Source: Bacillota bacterium (lineage in GTDB: Bacteria; Bacillota; UBA4882; UBA8346). From it: DNA of 39,626 bases. Position numbers and translations under genes: made by a program. This document shows, piece by piece, positions 15,824-24,254 of this stretch. How positions within the stretch are numbered: the stretch's first letter is position 1; each line of letters begins with the position of its first letter. The stretch covers positions 1 to 39,626 of the forward strand of contig JAEXDA010000070.1 in assembly GCA_023401925.1 (NCBI GenBank). The letters are read 5' to 3'. The notes beneath the pieces were generated by a model. The model was not told where the DNA came from and did not search any database. It saw only the letters and a list, made by a program, of their open reading frames with translations.

Positions 15824-16672
15824 TCATTCCGGAGCCTTTTCCAAACGAAAGTGAATGGGTATTCTTAGATAACTCCGAATCAGCCTGCCGCTCTTGCGAT
15901 CCTGGGCCGGTACGAAACGCCACCGCTTAATCGCTGCCAGGGCCGCTTTATCCAATAATTCATAACCGGAAGATTGAAGTACATAAACCCTTCCCGGGCG
16001 GCCATTCTCCAGTATCTCCGTTTTCAGCACCACTTTTCCTTCATTCCCGGCTTCCCGGTACTGATAAGGGTACAACGGCTCCACCTTTGATAAAATCATC
16101 GGTGGCGCAACACCGGCCCGGCCGTTTCCGCCATTGCCATCTCCGTTGCCCCCGGGACCGCCATCACCTCCTGCAGTGCTTGAACCGTTGTTTCCGGTTG
16201 AATTGCCATAAGCATTAGCGGACATAGCCACAGAAGTAACACTCCTGATTTCCTTATCCGGCAGCGCAAGATTTTCTTGACCCGTGAGAGGATTCACTGC
16301 GGATGGATAGACTTCCGGTATAGGCTCGGTTTTAATTTTCTCTTGATCAGCCGGTACTGACTCCGGGGACGGTAATTTTTCCGCCAGTAAGGGGGCCTTA
16401 ACTGACGGGCTTAGCGGGTTCACTTCAACAGGCTGCGGCGAAAGGACGCGCACGCCGCTTTGGAAACCACGATCTGGTGAATGATTTCCGGTTTTAGGAC
16501 CACTCTCACCTGACTGGGCACCGCCTGTCAAATCGATTTCCACCATAGTTTCGGGATCTTCAGCATGATAGAGTAAGGATGTTCCCATAAATCCGACTAC
16601 CGCGATCACCATGCCATGAATAACGACCGAAACAATAAGGCCTTTGAACCAGCGGTTTTCGAACATCATCAT
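15824..16672 (-). CDS. tonB: TonB protein
   Basis: A 282-residue energy transducer. One N-terminal membrane helix (about residues 10-32, GLIVSVVIHGMVIAVVGFMG) carries the His of the TonB transmembrane signature. A long Pro/Gly-rich periplasmic spacer follows, including a Gly/Asn-rich stretch, then a C-terminal TonB domain of about 80 residues (PLYPYQYREAGNEGKVVLK and ALAAIKRWRFVPA). It links the ExbB/ExbD motor to outer-membrane receptors. It lies 4 bases after exbD in the order exbB-exbD-tonB. Its presence implies a diderm envelope. Confidence 0.92.
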   Translation of the reverse strand: MMMFENRWFKGLIVSVVIHGMVIAVVGFMGTSLLYHAEDPETMVEIDLTGGAQSGESGPKTGNHSPDRGFQSGVRVLSPQPVEVNPLSPSVKAPLLAEKLPSPESVPADQEKIKTEPIPEVYPSAVNPLTGQENLALPDKEIRSVTSVAMSANAYGNSTGNNGSSTAGGDGGPGGNGDGNGGNGRAGVAPPMILSKVEPLYPYQYREAGNEGKVVLKTEILENGRPGRVYVLQSSGYELLDKAALAAIKRWRFVPAQDRKSGRLIRSYLRIPIHFRLEKAPE

Positions 16673-16676
16673 GAAC

Positions 16677-17087
16677 TCACCTCGATTTCACTTCACTCGC
16701 CAGCGTCAACCGGTGAGCACCGGCCAGCTTGATCTGATCAATTGCCGCGATCACCTTCTCATAAGGGGTCTGTTTGTCAGCCCTCAGGATAAAAAATTGA
16801 TCCGGCTGGCGTATCAAAGCCAGCTTGATTCGTTTTGACAGCAATTGGATGGGGATTTGTTCCTGATCAAACATCAAGTCGCCATCCCCCATCATGGTAA
16901 TCTCCACACTGCGTTTGGTATCAAGGCTGGCTGTGGCTGCCTGGGGCATGTTAATGGGAATCGAGTGCTGTTCCACCATGGATAAAGAACTCATCATAAA
17001 GAAAACCAGCAAAAAAAACATAATATCGATCATCGGAACGATCATCAATTGGGGTTCTTGCTGGATTCGCAAGTTACGCAATTTCAT
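16677..17087 (-). CDS. exbD: ExbD/TolR-type biopolymer transport protein
   Basis: A 136-residue protein with a single N-terminal helix containing the key aspartate (MIVPMIDIMFFLLVFFMMSS), then a small periplasmic domain ending in a helix-strand unit. It uses the proton gradient with ExbB to energise TonB. It overlaps the end of exbB by 14 bases, and its ATG has GAGG a few bases upstream. Genetic context (exbB before, tonB and a TonB receptor beside it) favours ExbD over TolR. Confidence 0.92.
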   Translation of the reverse strand: MKLRNLRIQQEPQLMIVPMIDIMFFLLVFFMMSSLSMVEQHSIPINMPQAATASLDTKRSVEITMMGDGDLMFDQEQIPIQLLSKRIKLALIRQPDQFFILRADKQTPYEKVIAAIDQIKLAGAHRLTLASEVKSR

Positions 17088-17721
17088 CCGCCGGCCTCCC
17101 TCGCTTTGCCCCGCTCCCTAGAGAATTGATAACCGCTGCACAGATCCGTTCCATTTCGGTGACCATTTTATCCAGGCGCTGGGAGAAATAAGTATGGCAA
17201 ATCAAAGCCAAGATGGCAACAGTTAAACCGGTTGCCGTGGCGATTAAGGCTTCACCGACTCCCCCGGTGATAGCCATCGGTTGACCGATTTTCACATTCA
17301 GCACGCTAAAAGTGTGAATCATTCCGACCACGGTTCCCAGCAAACCCAAAAGGGGCGATAAGGAAACGATCACACTAAGATAAGCCAGGTATTGGCGCAA
17401 CTGGGCTGCAATCATCATACTGGCCCCTTCCAGTGAATTCTCCACATTGCCGCCCCGTTGATAGTCGGATAATCCCTGAACCGCTATTTTCCCAGCCAGC
17501 CCAGGGGTATTTTCCGACAACAAAATAGCCTCGTCCAGCCGGTTTTCCTCTAACAACGGCCGGAGCCGTCCTAAAAATCCTTCCGTATCCGTGGTCAAGC
17601 TCCGGTAATATAAAAACCGCTCTGCTGCGATAGTTACAACCATCAATGAACAAAACGCCAAAAAGTACATGACCGGACCACCCTTTTGAAACAACAGAAA
17701 GAACTGAGCCAAAAACTGCAT
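17074..17721 (-). CDS. exbB: ExbB/MotA/TolQ-family proton channel
   Basis: A 215-residue inner-membrane protein with three predicted helices. The C-terminal pair contains the family signatures SPLLGLLGTVVGMIHTF and GVGEALIATATGLTVAILA. It forms the proton-channel pentamer that drives ExbD and TonB. The start at 17721 is supported by AAGGAGG upstream. It is preceded by a 13-bp hairpin at 17889-17929 that may set its transcript level relative to the receptor gene. Confidence 0.92.
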   Translation of the reverse strand: MQFLAQFFLLFQKGGPVMYFLAFCSLMVVTIAAERFLYYRSLTTDTEGFLGRLRPLLEENRLDEAILLSENTPGLAGKIAVQGLSDYQRGGNVENSLEGASMMIAAQLRQYLAYLSVIVSLSPLLGLLGTVVGMIHTFSVLNVKIGQPMAITGGVGEALIATATGLTVAILALICHTYFSQRLDKMVTEMERICAAVINSLGSGAKRGRPADEIA

Positions 17722-17888
17722 TGTAAAATTGCCTCCTTCAATGCGCGCCTGCGCCTATTCCATCTCCGATTCCCAATTTTAAAAACAACAAAAACCCTGC
17801 ATATCGAGACCGATTTTAGGGTCAATATTGCCGGGACTATGAAAAAATTGTCGATAAAATCCCCGGAGTCAATCCGTAGCGGATAAAT

Positions 17889-17929
17889 ACGGCTTTCGCA
17901 GCCCTGAATGGTGAAACTGCGAAAGCCGT
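17889..17929 (-). promoter_or_regulatory. Perfect 13-bp hairpin between receptor gene and exbB
   Basis: ACGGCTTTCGCAG (17889-17901) pairs fully with CTGCGAAAGCCGT (17917-17929) over a 15-base loop. Leftward it is followed by ATTTATCC, not a T-run, so it looks more like an mRNA-processing or stability element or a weak terminator than a strict stop. Confidence 0.6.
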
Positions 17930-17986
17930 CAATTCACAAAATAGCTCCGAAAGGGTGAATTGGGAATTTCTCAACAATTCTACATA

Positions 17987-19903
17987 TCATAACTGTCTTT
18001 GAATACCGATAATAAAACTCCGCGCCGGCATCGGACAAGCTCCCGGAGTACCATTGCTGAACATTTCATAACCTTCATTGGTTACGTTATATCCCTTGGC
18101 AAAAAGCTTGGTCTTGTCATCCAACCGGTAATTGACAACCAGATCAACGGTTAGATAGGATCTGGAACTATAATAGTCCAAACTGCGGCCGGTAGCACTC
18201 ATCATGGTCAATCCTGCATTCCATTTGGTCTTCGTAAACTGGACATCCAAATGATAACCATTGGGCGCATTATTATTGGGATCCACAGTAAAATCAGAAT
18301 CCCCGCTGTCTTTATTTTCAATATAGAGATAAGAGTAGCCCCCAGCAAAATTCCAGTAAGACCACAATTGTTTGCTCAGGGTAAAATCCAAGCCCCGTTT
18401 CCGCTGCTGGTCGATGTTATACGCCACCGTCTTCGTGGTAACACCATCGCCGTAAATATAATCGATTGCATTATGGAGACGGCTGGCGAACACACTGGTT
18501 TGAATGTTTAAACCACCAGCGATCTTGGTGTTCATACCGACAGTTACAGTTTCGCCTTTTTCCGGTTCAAGGTCAGGATTGCCCTGCATAAAATCAGTGT
18601 TGCTGAAAAGATCCTCTGCCAAGGGTGCTTTTACGGACTGGCCCCAGGAAGCATAAAGATTGCTGGAATTGCCAAAGGCGCGATTGATTGTCAACCGCGA
18701 GGTAGCGTAATCGCCAATAATGCTGTGGTCGTCATAACGGGTTCCGGCAGTCAGCGTCCATTTTTCCGACAGCCGCCAACGGTCTTCCGCATAAATTCCC
18801 TTGGTGAAATATTCCTCATCAATTCCCTGGCTCGGATAATAGAGTTCAGAATCCCGCCAATCGGCGCCGCTGACTATGGTATGGCTTTCATTGATTTTCC
18901 AGCTTTGCTGCCATTCGGCGCCGCTAGCCCGGAGCTTTTTATCCACTCCGGAAGTTTCAGCCGCGTCAAACCATGTAGTACCGTCGAAAGCGTTATGGTA
19001 AAGTCGCAGTAAGCCATCCAATCCGTAACGATAGGTTAGGGCCGCGTCATTCGCCGAGGAATTTCCATGACCATCGGGGTAATAAAATGAACCATAACCT
19101 TCGGCCCGATATGTAAAGCCATTCTGGCGGTCGGAGTGATCGAGATCGAGGGTAAGTGAGCGTCCATCACCCAGATCCTTTTCGATCCGGCCGCTATACA
19201 GATTCTGCTCAAAGTAGCTGGGAGCCAAGGTCTTAATCTCACCGGTCTGCGAGTCTTTGTATTCATAACCATCCTGAGTTTTCCGATTCATGGTGAACAA
19301 ATATTTATAGCCTTGCAGGTCACCTTCGGTACTTAAACCGTAACCCTGCATGTCCCAGCTTCCCTGCTCCATTTTAAAGCTGGTTTTGGCTTGAGTTGGT
19401 TTGCGGGTGATGATATTAATGACTCCTCCTACGGCATCGCTTCCATATAGCGAAGACTGGGGGCCACTGATAATTTCGATCCGTTCGATATTTTCAACCG
19501 GGATACTGTTTAAATCAACTCCGCCCTTGCTCCCGCTCCTGACAATCAGGTCCCAGTTCATCCGGCGGCCGTCCACCATGACCAGTACCCGCCGATCTCC
19601 GTTTAGAACCGGCTGAACGCCATTACTATCCGCCTCCATGGCGACATCTTTTTTGGTTAAAATTTCCGAAACACTCTGATAATTTCCCTTTTCGATATCC
19701 TCGTGGGTCACTATCGCAACATTGGCTGCGGTTTCCGATGTTTTGACAGGAGTCCGGTTAGCGGTTACAACATACTCTTCGGAATCAAATTCTTGATCCG
19801 AAGTTTCATCGGAAGTTTGCTCGGCAAAGACAGCCGCCGATAGATTGAAAATCAATAAAGCTCCGAACAAAACCATGTACAATTGCTGGACTCGATTTCT
19901 CAT
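17987..19903 (-). CDS. TonB-dependent outer-membrane receptor (BtuB/CirA-like)
   Basis: A 638-residue receptor. A signal peptide (residues 1-27, ending SAAVFA) is followed by a TonB-box-like EEYVVTANRT, the plug domain (residues about 40-150, with GGVINIITRKP), and a 22-strand-type barrel ending in an aromatic-rich C-terminus (RSFIIGIQRQL). The start is ATG 19903, with GAGGTG just before it and the signal peptide directly after; a longer upstream frame is rejected. It leads the cluster of exbB, exbD, tonB, permease, ATPase and binding protein. A sigma-A promoter lies at 20302-20330, with four operator-like sites in the leader. The ligand is probably a ferric chelate or cobalamin. Confidence 0.92.
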   Translation of the reverse strand: MRNRVQQLYMVLFGALLIFNLSAAVFAEQTSDETSDQEFDSEEYVVTANRTPVKTSETAANVAIVTHEDIEKGNYQSVSEILTKKDVAMEADSNGVQPVLNGDRRVLVMVDGRRMNWDLIVRSGSKGGVDLNSIPVENIERIEIISGPQSSLYGSDAVGGVINIITRKPTQAKTSFKMEQGSWDMQGYGLSTEGDLQGYKYLFTMNRKTQDGYEYKDSQTGEIKTLAPSYFEQNLYSGRIEKDLGDGRSLTLDLDHSDRQNGFTYRAEGYGSFYYPDGHGNSSANDAALTYRYGLDGLLRLYHNAFDGTTWFDAAETSGVDKKLRASGAEWQQSWKINESHTIVSGADWRDSELYYPSQGIDEEYFTKGIYAEDRWRLSEKWTLTAGTRYDDHSIIGDYATSRLTINRAFGNSSNLYASWGQSVKAPLAEDLFSNTDFMQGNPDLEPEKGETVTVGMNTKIAGGLNIQTSVFASRLHNAIDYIYGDGVTTKTVAYNIDQQRKRGLDFTLSKQLWSYWNFAGGYSYLYIENKDSGDSDFTVDPNNNAPNGYHLDVQFTKTKWNAGLTMMSATGRSLDYYSSRSYLTVDLVVNYRLDDKTKLFAKGYNVTNEGYEMFSNGTPGACPMPARSFIIGIQRQL

Positions 19904-19996
19904 GAAACACCTCGGTTGTAAATTTTTAAACCGCCCATGATGAAGCCTGCAAAACAACCTCATGATATCGCGGTCGATTTCTTATAAAATTAGGAA

Positions 19997-20026
19997 TCAG
20001 GAAATTTTATTGTATGGAACAATCAT
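19997..20026 (-). other. Possible 9-residue leader ORF with very strong SD
   Basis: ATG at 20026 opens a 9-residue frame (MIVPYNKIS). It is preceded by AAGGAGGTGAT (20033-20043), an 11-base match to the usual anti-SD tail of 16S rRNA, at 7-base spacing. The frame ends 93 bases before the receptor start. No regulatory residues (runs of Cys, His or similar) stand out. Confidence 0.4.
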
Positions 20027-20055
20027 TCAAACCATCACCTCCTTCGAAAAGTTTT

Positions 20056-20073
20056 TGTTAGTTCAGACTAACA
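20056..20073. promoter_or_regulatory. Operator-like palindrome TGTTAG-N6-CTAACA, site 1
   Basis: TGTTAGTTCAGACTAACA, a perfect 7-bp inverted repeat. TAAAAT directly abuts it on the minus strand. It resembles DtxR/IdeR-like metal-repressor boxes more than a Fur box, but the regulator is not in the window. Confidence 0.55.
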
Positions 20074-20116
20074 TTTTACACCGTTTTTTTCACCGGCTTA
20101 AAAAAATTTAAAATAT

Positions 20117-20134
20117 TGTTAGTCACAACCACAT
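20117..20134. promoter_or_regulatory. Degenerate operator-like site, site 2
   Basis: One good half, TGTTAGT, with a poor second half. It is included because it falls on the roughly 63-base spacing of the other three sites. Confidence 0.3.
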
Positions 20135-20180
20135 CGAAAAGATTTTATTTTATCATTGATAATAATGACAGTCATGTTGT

Positions 20181-20198
20181 TGTTAGTCTTAACTAACA
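20181..20198. promoter_or_regulatory. Operator-like palindrome TGTTAG-N6-CTAACA, site 3
   Basis: TGTTAGTCTTAACTAACA, with perfect 7-bp arms. As at site 1, TAAAAT abuts it on the minus strand. Confidence 0.55.
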
Positions 20199-20242
20199 TT
20201 TTAAAAATAATCGCCTTTCGCTTTTCAATTATGCCAGCATGA

Positions 20243-20262
20243 TTGTTAGGCAAGGCTAACAA
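20243..20262. promoter_or_regulatory. Operator-like palindrome TGTTAG-N6-CTAACA, site 4
   Basis: TTGTTAGGCAAGGCTAACAA, with perfect 7-bp arms. It is the site closest to the sigma-A promoter, about 40 bases past its -10. Confidence 0.55.
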
Positions 20263-20301
20263 TAAAAACCAATGTTCTCATTCAAAAATTTTAGCAGAAT
20301 T

Positions 20302-20330
20302 ATTTTACCGTAAATCCCGGTATTTGTCAA
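20302..20330 (-). promoter_or_regulatory. Sigma-A promoter for the TonB-receptor cluster
   Basis: Leftward: consensus -35 TTGACA (20325-20330), 17-base spacer, -10 TAAAAT (20302-20307). Transcription would begin near 20295, giving a leader of about 390 bases before the receptor start codon. Confidence 0.75.
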
Positions 20331-20385
20331 TATTTTTTCGTTAACAAGGTTGATTTTTAGATAGCTGCTCCATACAAAAAATTAT

Positions 20386-20418
20386 AAAAGCCAACTTGAT
20401 ACGTTCAAGTTGGCTTTT
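20386..20418 (-). terminator. Intrinsic terminator after mrnC
   Basis: AAAAGCCAACTTGA pairs perfectly with TCAAGTTGGCTTTT (14 bp, 5-base loop), and the leftward reading continues TTTTATAATTTTTTG. It closes the argH-lysC-apt-mrnC transcript just before the TonB cluster promoter. Confidence 0.9.
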
Positions 20419-20423
20419 GAGAG

Positions 20424-20849
20424 TCATTGGGAAGTTTCCGGCGTCCCCTCAAGTTTCACCGCTTGCTCCAATAATTCTTTTAAACGAGGATGCTCACCTT
20501 GTAAGTACAAGTAACCAATCAGAGCTTCAAATGCCGTACTGTGACGATACGTCAAAACATCGGTATGGGCAGGAATATGCCCGCTCTTGACGTTGCGGCC
20601 TCTTTTCAAAATTTCCAGTTCGTTTTCGGATAGGGAAGATTCCAACTTGGTTACCAGGCCGGCCTGAAATGAGGCCCTTACCATCGTGGTCACTTCCCGG
20701 TGCAACGTCTTGGTTTTCGCCGGCCCACCGGAAAGAATATGGCATCGTATAAAAAGTTCATAGACGGCATCCCCGATATAGGCCCACACTGCGGGCGATA
20801 ACTGATCAGGGTTTTGCTTTGGCAAATTCAAAAAATCATAACTTGGCAT
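20424..20849 (-). CDS. mrnC: Mini-ribonuclease 3
   Basis: A 141-residue RNase III catalytic domain without a double-stranded RNA-binding domain, as in Mini-III, which matures 23S rRNA. The landmark is LSPAVWAYIGDAVYELFIR, with catalytic acidic residues in the GDAVYE segment and a second block at the C-terminus (TAFEALIGYLYLQGE). Length is normal. It is the last gene of the leftward group before a strong terminator. In many Firmicutes rlmB follows directly; here the uptake cluster intervenes. Confidence 0.93.
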   Translation of the reverse strand: MPSYDFLNLPKQNPDQLSPAVWAYIGDAVYELFIRCHILSGGPAKTKTLHREVTTMVRASFQAGLVTKLESSLSENELEILKRGRNVKSGHIPAHTDVLTYRHSTAFEALIGYLYLQGEHPRLKELLEQAVKLEGTPETSQ

Positions 20850-20914
20850 GTTGGGCCTTCACCTTCAATTTACTGATGCTCTTAGCTTTGGGCTATTCAC
20901 TTCTGACTTAGCCT

Positions 20915-21436
20915 TCAGTCGCCTTCATAATGTACCATACTATAAACTTCATAAGGTTCCAATTTTTGGCGGCCTTTCAAATCATCCAGTTCGATCAAAA
21001 ATGCAAAACCCACGATTTCACCCTGAAGCTTTTTTACCAGCTCGGCTGTGGCCGCCATGGTACCGCCGGTTGCCAGTAAATCATCGACAATCAACACTCT
21101 TTGACCTGCTTTAATCGAATCCAGGTGAATTTCCAAGGAATCCTCGCCATACTCCAATTGGTAAGACACTTTCGCCACGGCGGCCGGAAGTTTTCCGGGT
21201 TTACGGACAACGACCAGTCCGCATCCCATTTTATAAGCCAGAGGAGCTCCCAATAAAAAACCGCGTGACTCGGCGCCTACGATAACATCAGGCTTAAGGG
21301 CGGCAAAATAAGCAGCCAGCTCATCCGTAACCTGCCGCAAGGCCGGACCGTCTTTCAGCAAGGTGGTAATATCTTTAAAGCTAATGCCCTTTTTGGGGAA
21401 ATCGGGCACTTCCCGGATTAATGACTTGTAGTCCAC
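20915..21436 (-). CDS. apt: Adenine phosphoribosyltransferase
   Basis: A 173-residue purine-salvage enzyme (adenine + PRPP to AMP + PPi). The PRPP-binding motif VLIVDDLLATGGTMAA is intact, with IREVPDFPKKGISFKDITTL at the start and GAESRGFLLGAPLAYKMG in the middle, exactly as in bacterial Apt. It lies 21 bases after lysC and 65 bases before mrnC on the same strand, probably in one transcript. Confidence 0.96.
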   Translation of the reverse strand: MDYKSLIREVPDFPKKGISFKDITTLLKDGPALRQVTDELAAYFAALKPDVIVGAESRGFLLGAPLAYKMGCGLVVVRKPGKLPAAVAKVSYQLEYGEDSLEIHLDSIKAGQRVLIVDDLLATGGTMAATAELVKKLQGEIVGFAFLIELDDLKGRQKLEPYEVYSMVHYEGD

Positions 21437-21457
21437 TTTTAATCACTCCCGTTCATT

Positions 21458-22660
21458 TTATAAACCAAACTCATGATATAATACTTTAATGGCCTGCGAG
21501 ATTTGACTCTCCAACACCAGGCAAGAGATGGTGATTTCGGAATCAACGGTTTGCAATAAGCGAATCCTGTGCTTGTGCAGAGTTTCTACAACTCTAACCA
21601 TAATTCCCGGCACATCCTGCATTCCAGTGCCAATAAGGGCTATTTTACCAGTATGAGGCAATAGTTCCACATCATAACCAAGGGGTAATAATAAATCACC
21701 CGTTTTCCCCAAAATTTCCTGCTTTACAATAAAACTAACCTGACCCGTTGAAACGGAATTCATATCAACACTGATGGAGTTTTCAGCTAATTTTTTAAAA
21801 ACTTTCACCGGATCCTCGGAAGTGAGCTGTCCGTTTTTCCCCTTCACCAGTACCAATCCAAGGCCGGTCTGATGAGCTATTCCCGTAACAATCCGGGAAG
21901 TTTTCCCTTCATGGATCAAGGTTCCCCCGTCATCAGAGAAAGTGCTTTTTACTTTAACCGATACTTTCTTGTCCCTGGCTATCGCCACAGCCCGCGGATG
22001 AACGACTTTGGCTCCTTGATTGGCCATTTCGCAAATTTCTTGATAAGTAAGTTCCCGCAAGATTTTGGCATCGGGAATAATCCGGGGATCAACCGTCATC
22101 ACTCCGTCCACATCGGTGTAAATCTCAACCACCTCCGCTTCCAACGCGGCTCCTAATGCTGTCGCGGTCGTATCGGACCCGCCGCGGCCGAGGGTGGTAA
22201 CATCTCCACCGGCAGTAATCCCTTGAAAACCGGCTACCACAACAACTTTTCCTTCTCCCAAATGCCTTAAAATATTCTCAGGATTAATCCCGATAATTTG
22301 AGCTTCTCCGAAAATTTGATCCGTCAGAATGCCCGCCTGGCCACCGGTAAGAGCTACAGCAGCATGACCGTGTTTCTCCAACGTTTGTGCCATCACGACG
22401 GTAGATATGATTTCACCGCAGGATATTAATAAGTCTAACTCCCGGGAACCCACATTCTTTTCGATATCTTTTGCCAAATGGATTAAACTATCCGTGGCAT
22501 AAGGTTCTCCTTTTCGGCCCATTGCCGAAACAACGACTACAACCGAATACCCTTCTTTGATGGCCGTGATGACTTTGGCCGCAGCTTTGCTTCTGCCCTC
22601 ATCGGTAGCTACGGAAGTGCCGCCAAATTTTTGGACAATAATTTGCATTCCTTGGACCAT
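21458..22660 (-). CDS. lysC: Aspartate kinase
   Basis: A 400-residue monofunctional aspartokinase, the first step of the lysine/threonine/methionine/diaminopimelate pathway. The N-terminal kinase domain has VQKFGGTSVATDEGR, TTLGRGGSDTTATALGAAL and YTDVDGVMTVDPR. Two C-terminal ACT domains (about residues 265-400) suggest feedback control by an amino acid that cannot be named. It begins 2 bases after the argH stop, so translation is probably coupled. A start four codons later (MQIIVQKF) is equally possible. lysC next to argH and apt is not a standard order. Confidence 0.92.
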   Translation of the reverse strand: MVQGMQIIVQKFGGTSVATDEGRSKAAAKVITAIKEGYSVVVVVSAMGRKGEPYATDSLIHLAKDIEKNVGSRELDLLISCGEIISTVVMAQTLEKHGHAAVALTGGQAGILTDQIFGEAQIIGINPENILRHLGEGKVVVVAGFQGITAGGDVTTLGRGGSDTTATALGAALEAEVVEIYTDVDGVMTVDPRIIPDAKILRELTYQEICEMANQGAKVVHPRAVAIARDKKVSVKVKSTFSDDGGTLIHEGKTSRIVTGIAHQTGLGLVLVKGKNGQLTSEDPVKVFKKLAENSISVDMNSVSTGQVSFIVKQEILGKTGDLLLPLGYDVELLPHTGKIALIGTGMQDVPGIMVRVVETLHKHRIRLLQTVDSEITISCLVLESQISQAIKVLYHEFGL

Positions 22661-22662
22661 CC

Positions 22663-24042
22663 TTATTTGAGAGTATCAAGCCATTCCATCGCCACATTCA
22701 ATTGGAACCGGACTTGCTTATGGGAGGTTCCTCCATAGGAATTCCTTACTGCAACTATATTTTGAATATCAAGTTTTTCATAAACATCTTTTTCAATCAA
22801 AGTGGAAGCAGTCTGAAACTCTTCCAAAGTTAAATCCTCAAGCCTTTTTTGCTTCTCGATGCAATAATGTACTAATTTTCCGGCGACGGAGTGGGCCGAC
22901 CGGAAGGGCAACCCCTTGGCCACCAAATAGTCAGCCAGATCCGTAGCATTCAAATATCCGTCCTTGGTTGCATCCAGCATTTTTGCTCTTTTAAAGACCA
23001 ACGTCTGCAACATGGGGATGAAAATACCGATACAGCCTTTCAGGGTATCCACCGCATCAAATAACGCTTCTTTATCTTCTTGCATATCTTTATTATACGC
23101 AAGCGGCAACCCTTTGAGCATTGTCAGAATTCCTATTAAGTCCCCATACACCCTACCGGTTTTTCCTCGCACCAACTCGACGACATCGGGATTTTTTTTC
23201 TGCGGCATGATACTGGAACCGGTACTATAGGCATCATCCATTTCCACAAAACCGAATTCCATGGATGACCATAACACCAATTCCTCGCTAAACCGCGACA
23301 AATGCATCATGGATAAGGAAATCGCAAAGATGAATTCAGCGACAAAATCCCGATCGCTTACCGCATCCAGACTATTGGATGCTACCCCTTGAAAACCAAG
23401 TTCCTCAGCAATTTGATGACGGTTGGTTTCAAAACCGGTTCCGGCCAGCGCTCCCGCGCCCAGCGGCATAACGTTGACCCGTTTCAGACAATCGCTTGCC
23501 CTTTCAAAATCCCGTTTAAACATCTCAAAATATGCCAATAAATGATGGCCCAGCAAGATAGGCTGAGCCCGCTGCAAATGGGTATATCCGGGTAAAATGG
23601 TAGCTTGCTCCCGCTCGGCCATTTCCAATAATACTTTTAATAATTCCTGCAACAGGTTTTGAATCCCGGCAATCTCTTTGCGGACATACAACCGGGCATC
23701 CAGTGCCACTTGATCGTTGCGGCTGCGGGCTGTATGGAGTTTCTTGCCCAGTTCCCCGATTTCCTGAATTAATAGTTTTTCAACATTCATATGGATGTCT
23801 TCCGCCTTAACATCCCATTCGATTTGACCGTTTTTAATTTTCTCCAGGATTTTTTTCAGTCCGATGATGATGGTATCAGCCTCGGAACGTTTGATAATAT
23901 TGCAATCACCCAACATATTGGCATGAGCAATACTGCCTTGAATATCTTCTTCGGCTAAACGGCAATCAAATCCGATGGACGAATGAAAATCATCCATCAA
24001 AGCCCCGGTATCCTTCTGAAAACGGCCGCTCCAGGCTTTCAT
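22663..24042 (-). CDS. argH: Argininosuccinate lyase
   Basis: A 459-residue enzyme making arginine and fumarate from argininosuccinate. The family signature GSSIMPQKKNPD is present, with the catalytic Ser in the mobile loop before it (STGSS). KLHTARSRNDQVALDARLYV and ILPGYTHLQRAQPILLGHHL match the family. The start ATG 24042 (MKAWSGRFQ) is chosen because that is where ArgH normally begins and GGAGGG is upstream; an upstream ATG would add 18 unlikely residues. argG is not nearby. Confidence 0.95.
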   Translation of the reverse strand: MKAWSGRFQKDTGALMDDFHSSIGFDCRLAEEDIQGSIAHANMLGDCNIIKRSEADTIIIGLKKILEKIKNGQIEWDVKAEDIHMNVEKLLIQEIGELGKKLHTARSRNDQVALDARLYVRKEIAGIQNLLQELLKVLLEMAEREQATILPGYTHLQRAQPILLGHHLLAYFEMFKRDFERASDCLKRVNVMPLGAGALAGTGFETNRHQIAEELGFQGVASNSLDAVSDRDFVAEFIFAISLSMMHLSRFSEELVLWSSMEFGFVEMDDAYSTGSSIMPQKKNPDVVELVRGKTGRVYGDLIGILTMLKGLPLAYNKDMQEDKEALFDAVDTLKGCIGIFIPMLQTLVFKRAKMLDATKDGYLNATDLADYLVAKGLPFRSAHSVAGKLVHYCIEKQKRLEDLTLEEFQTASTLIEKDVYEKLDIQNIVAVRNSYGGTSHKQVRFQLNVAMEWLDTLK

Positions 24043-24138
24043 TTTTTTCAATCCCTCCATCTTTGGGCTACCAAATAACGTAAATTGATTCCACAAAAAG
24101 ATCGAAATCCCTTTTTTGCTTTTTTTAGTCCACTAACA

Positions 24139-24175
24139 AATCGGGGCTAATCGCATTTTGCAATTAGCCCCGATT
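24139..24175 (-). terminator. Strong hairpin between lsrB and argH
   Basis: AATCGGGGCTAAT (24139-24151) pairs perfectly with ATTAGCCCCGATT (24163-24175). The leftward tail is TTTGTT, rather weak. It probably ends the lsrACDB transcript. Confidence 0.6.
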
Positions 24176-24254
24176 AAGTTTTTGATTCAACAAATTTTTT
24201 TAAGCGGTTTCTTAAATTTTCTTATCAAATCAAAATAATATTCGGAAAAGTATG

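Noticed and set aside
19904..20300. Cobalamin riboswitch in the receptor leader
   Set aside because: I found no B12-box-like core; the leader is explained better by palindromic operators and a short ORF.
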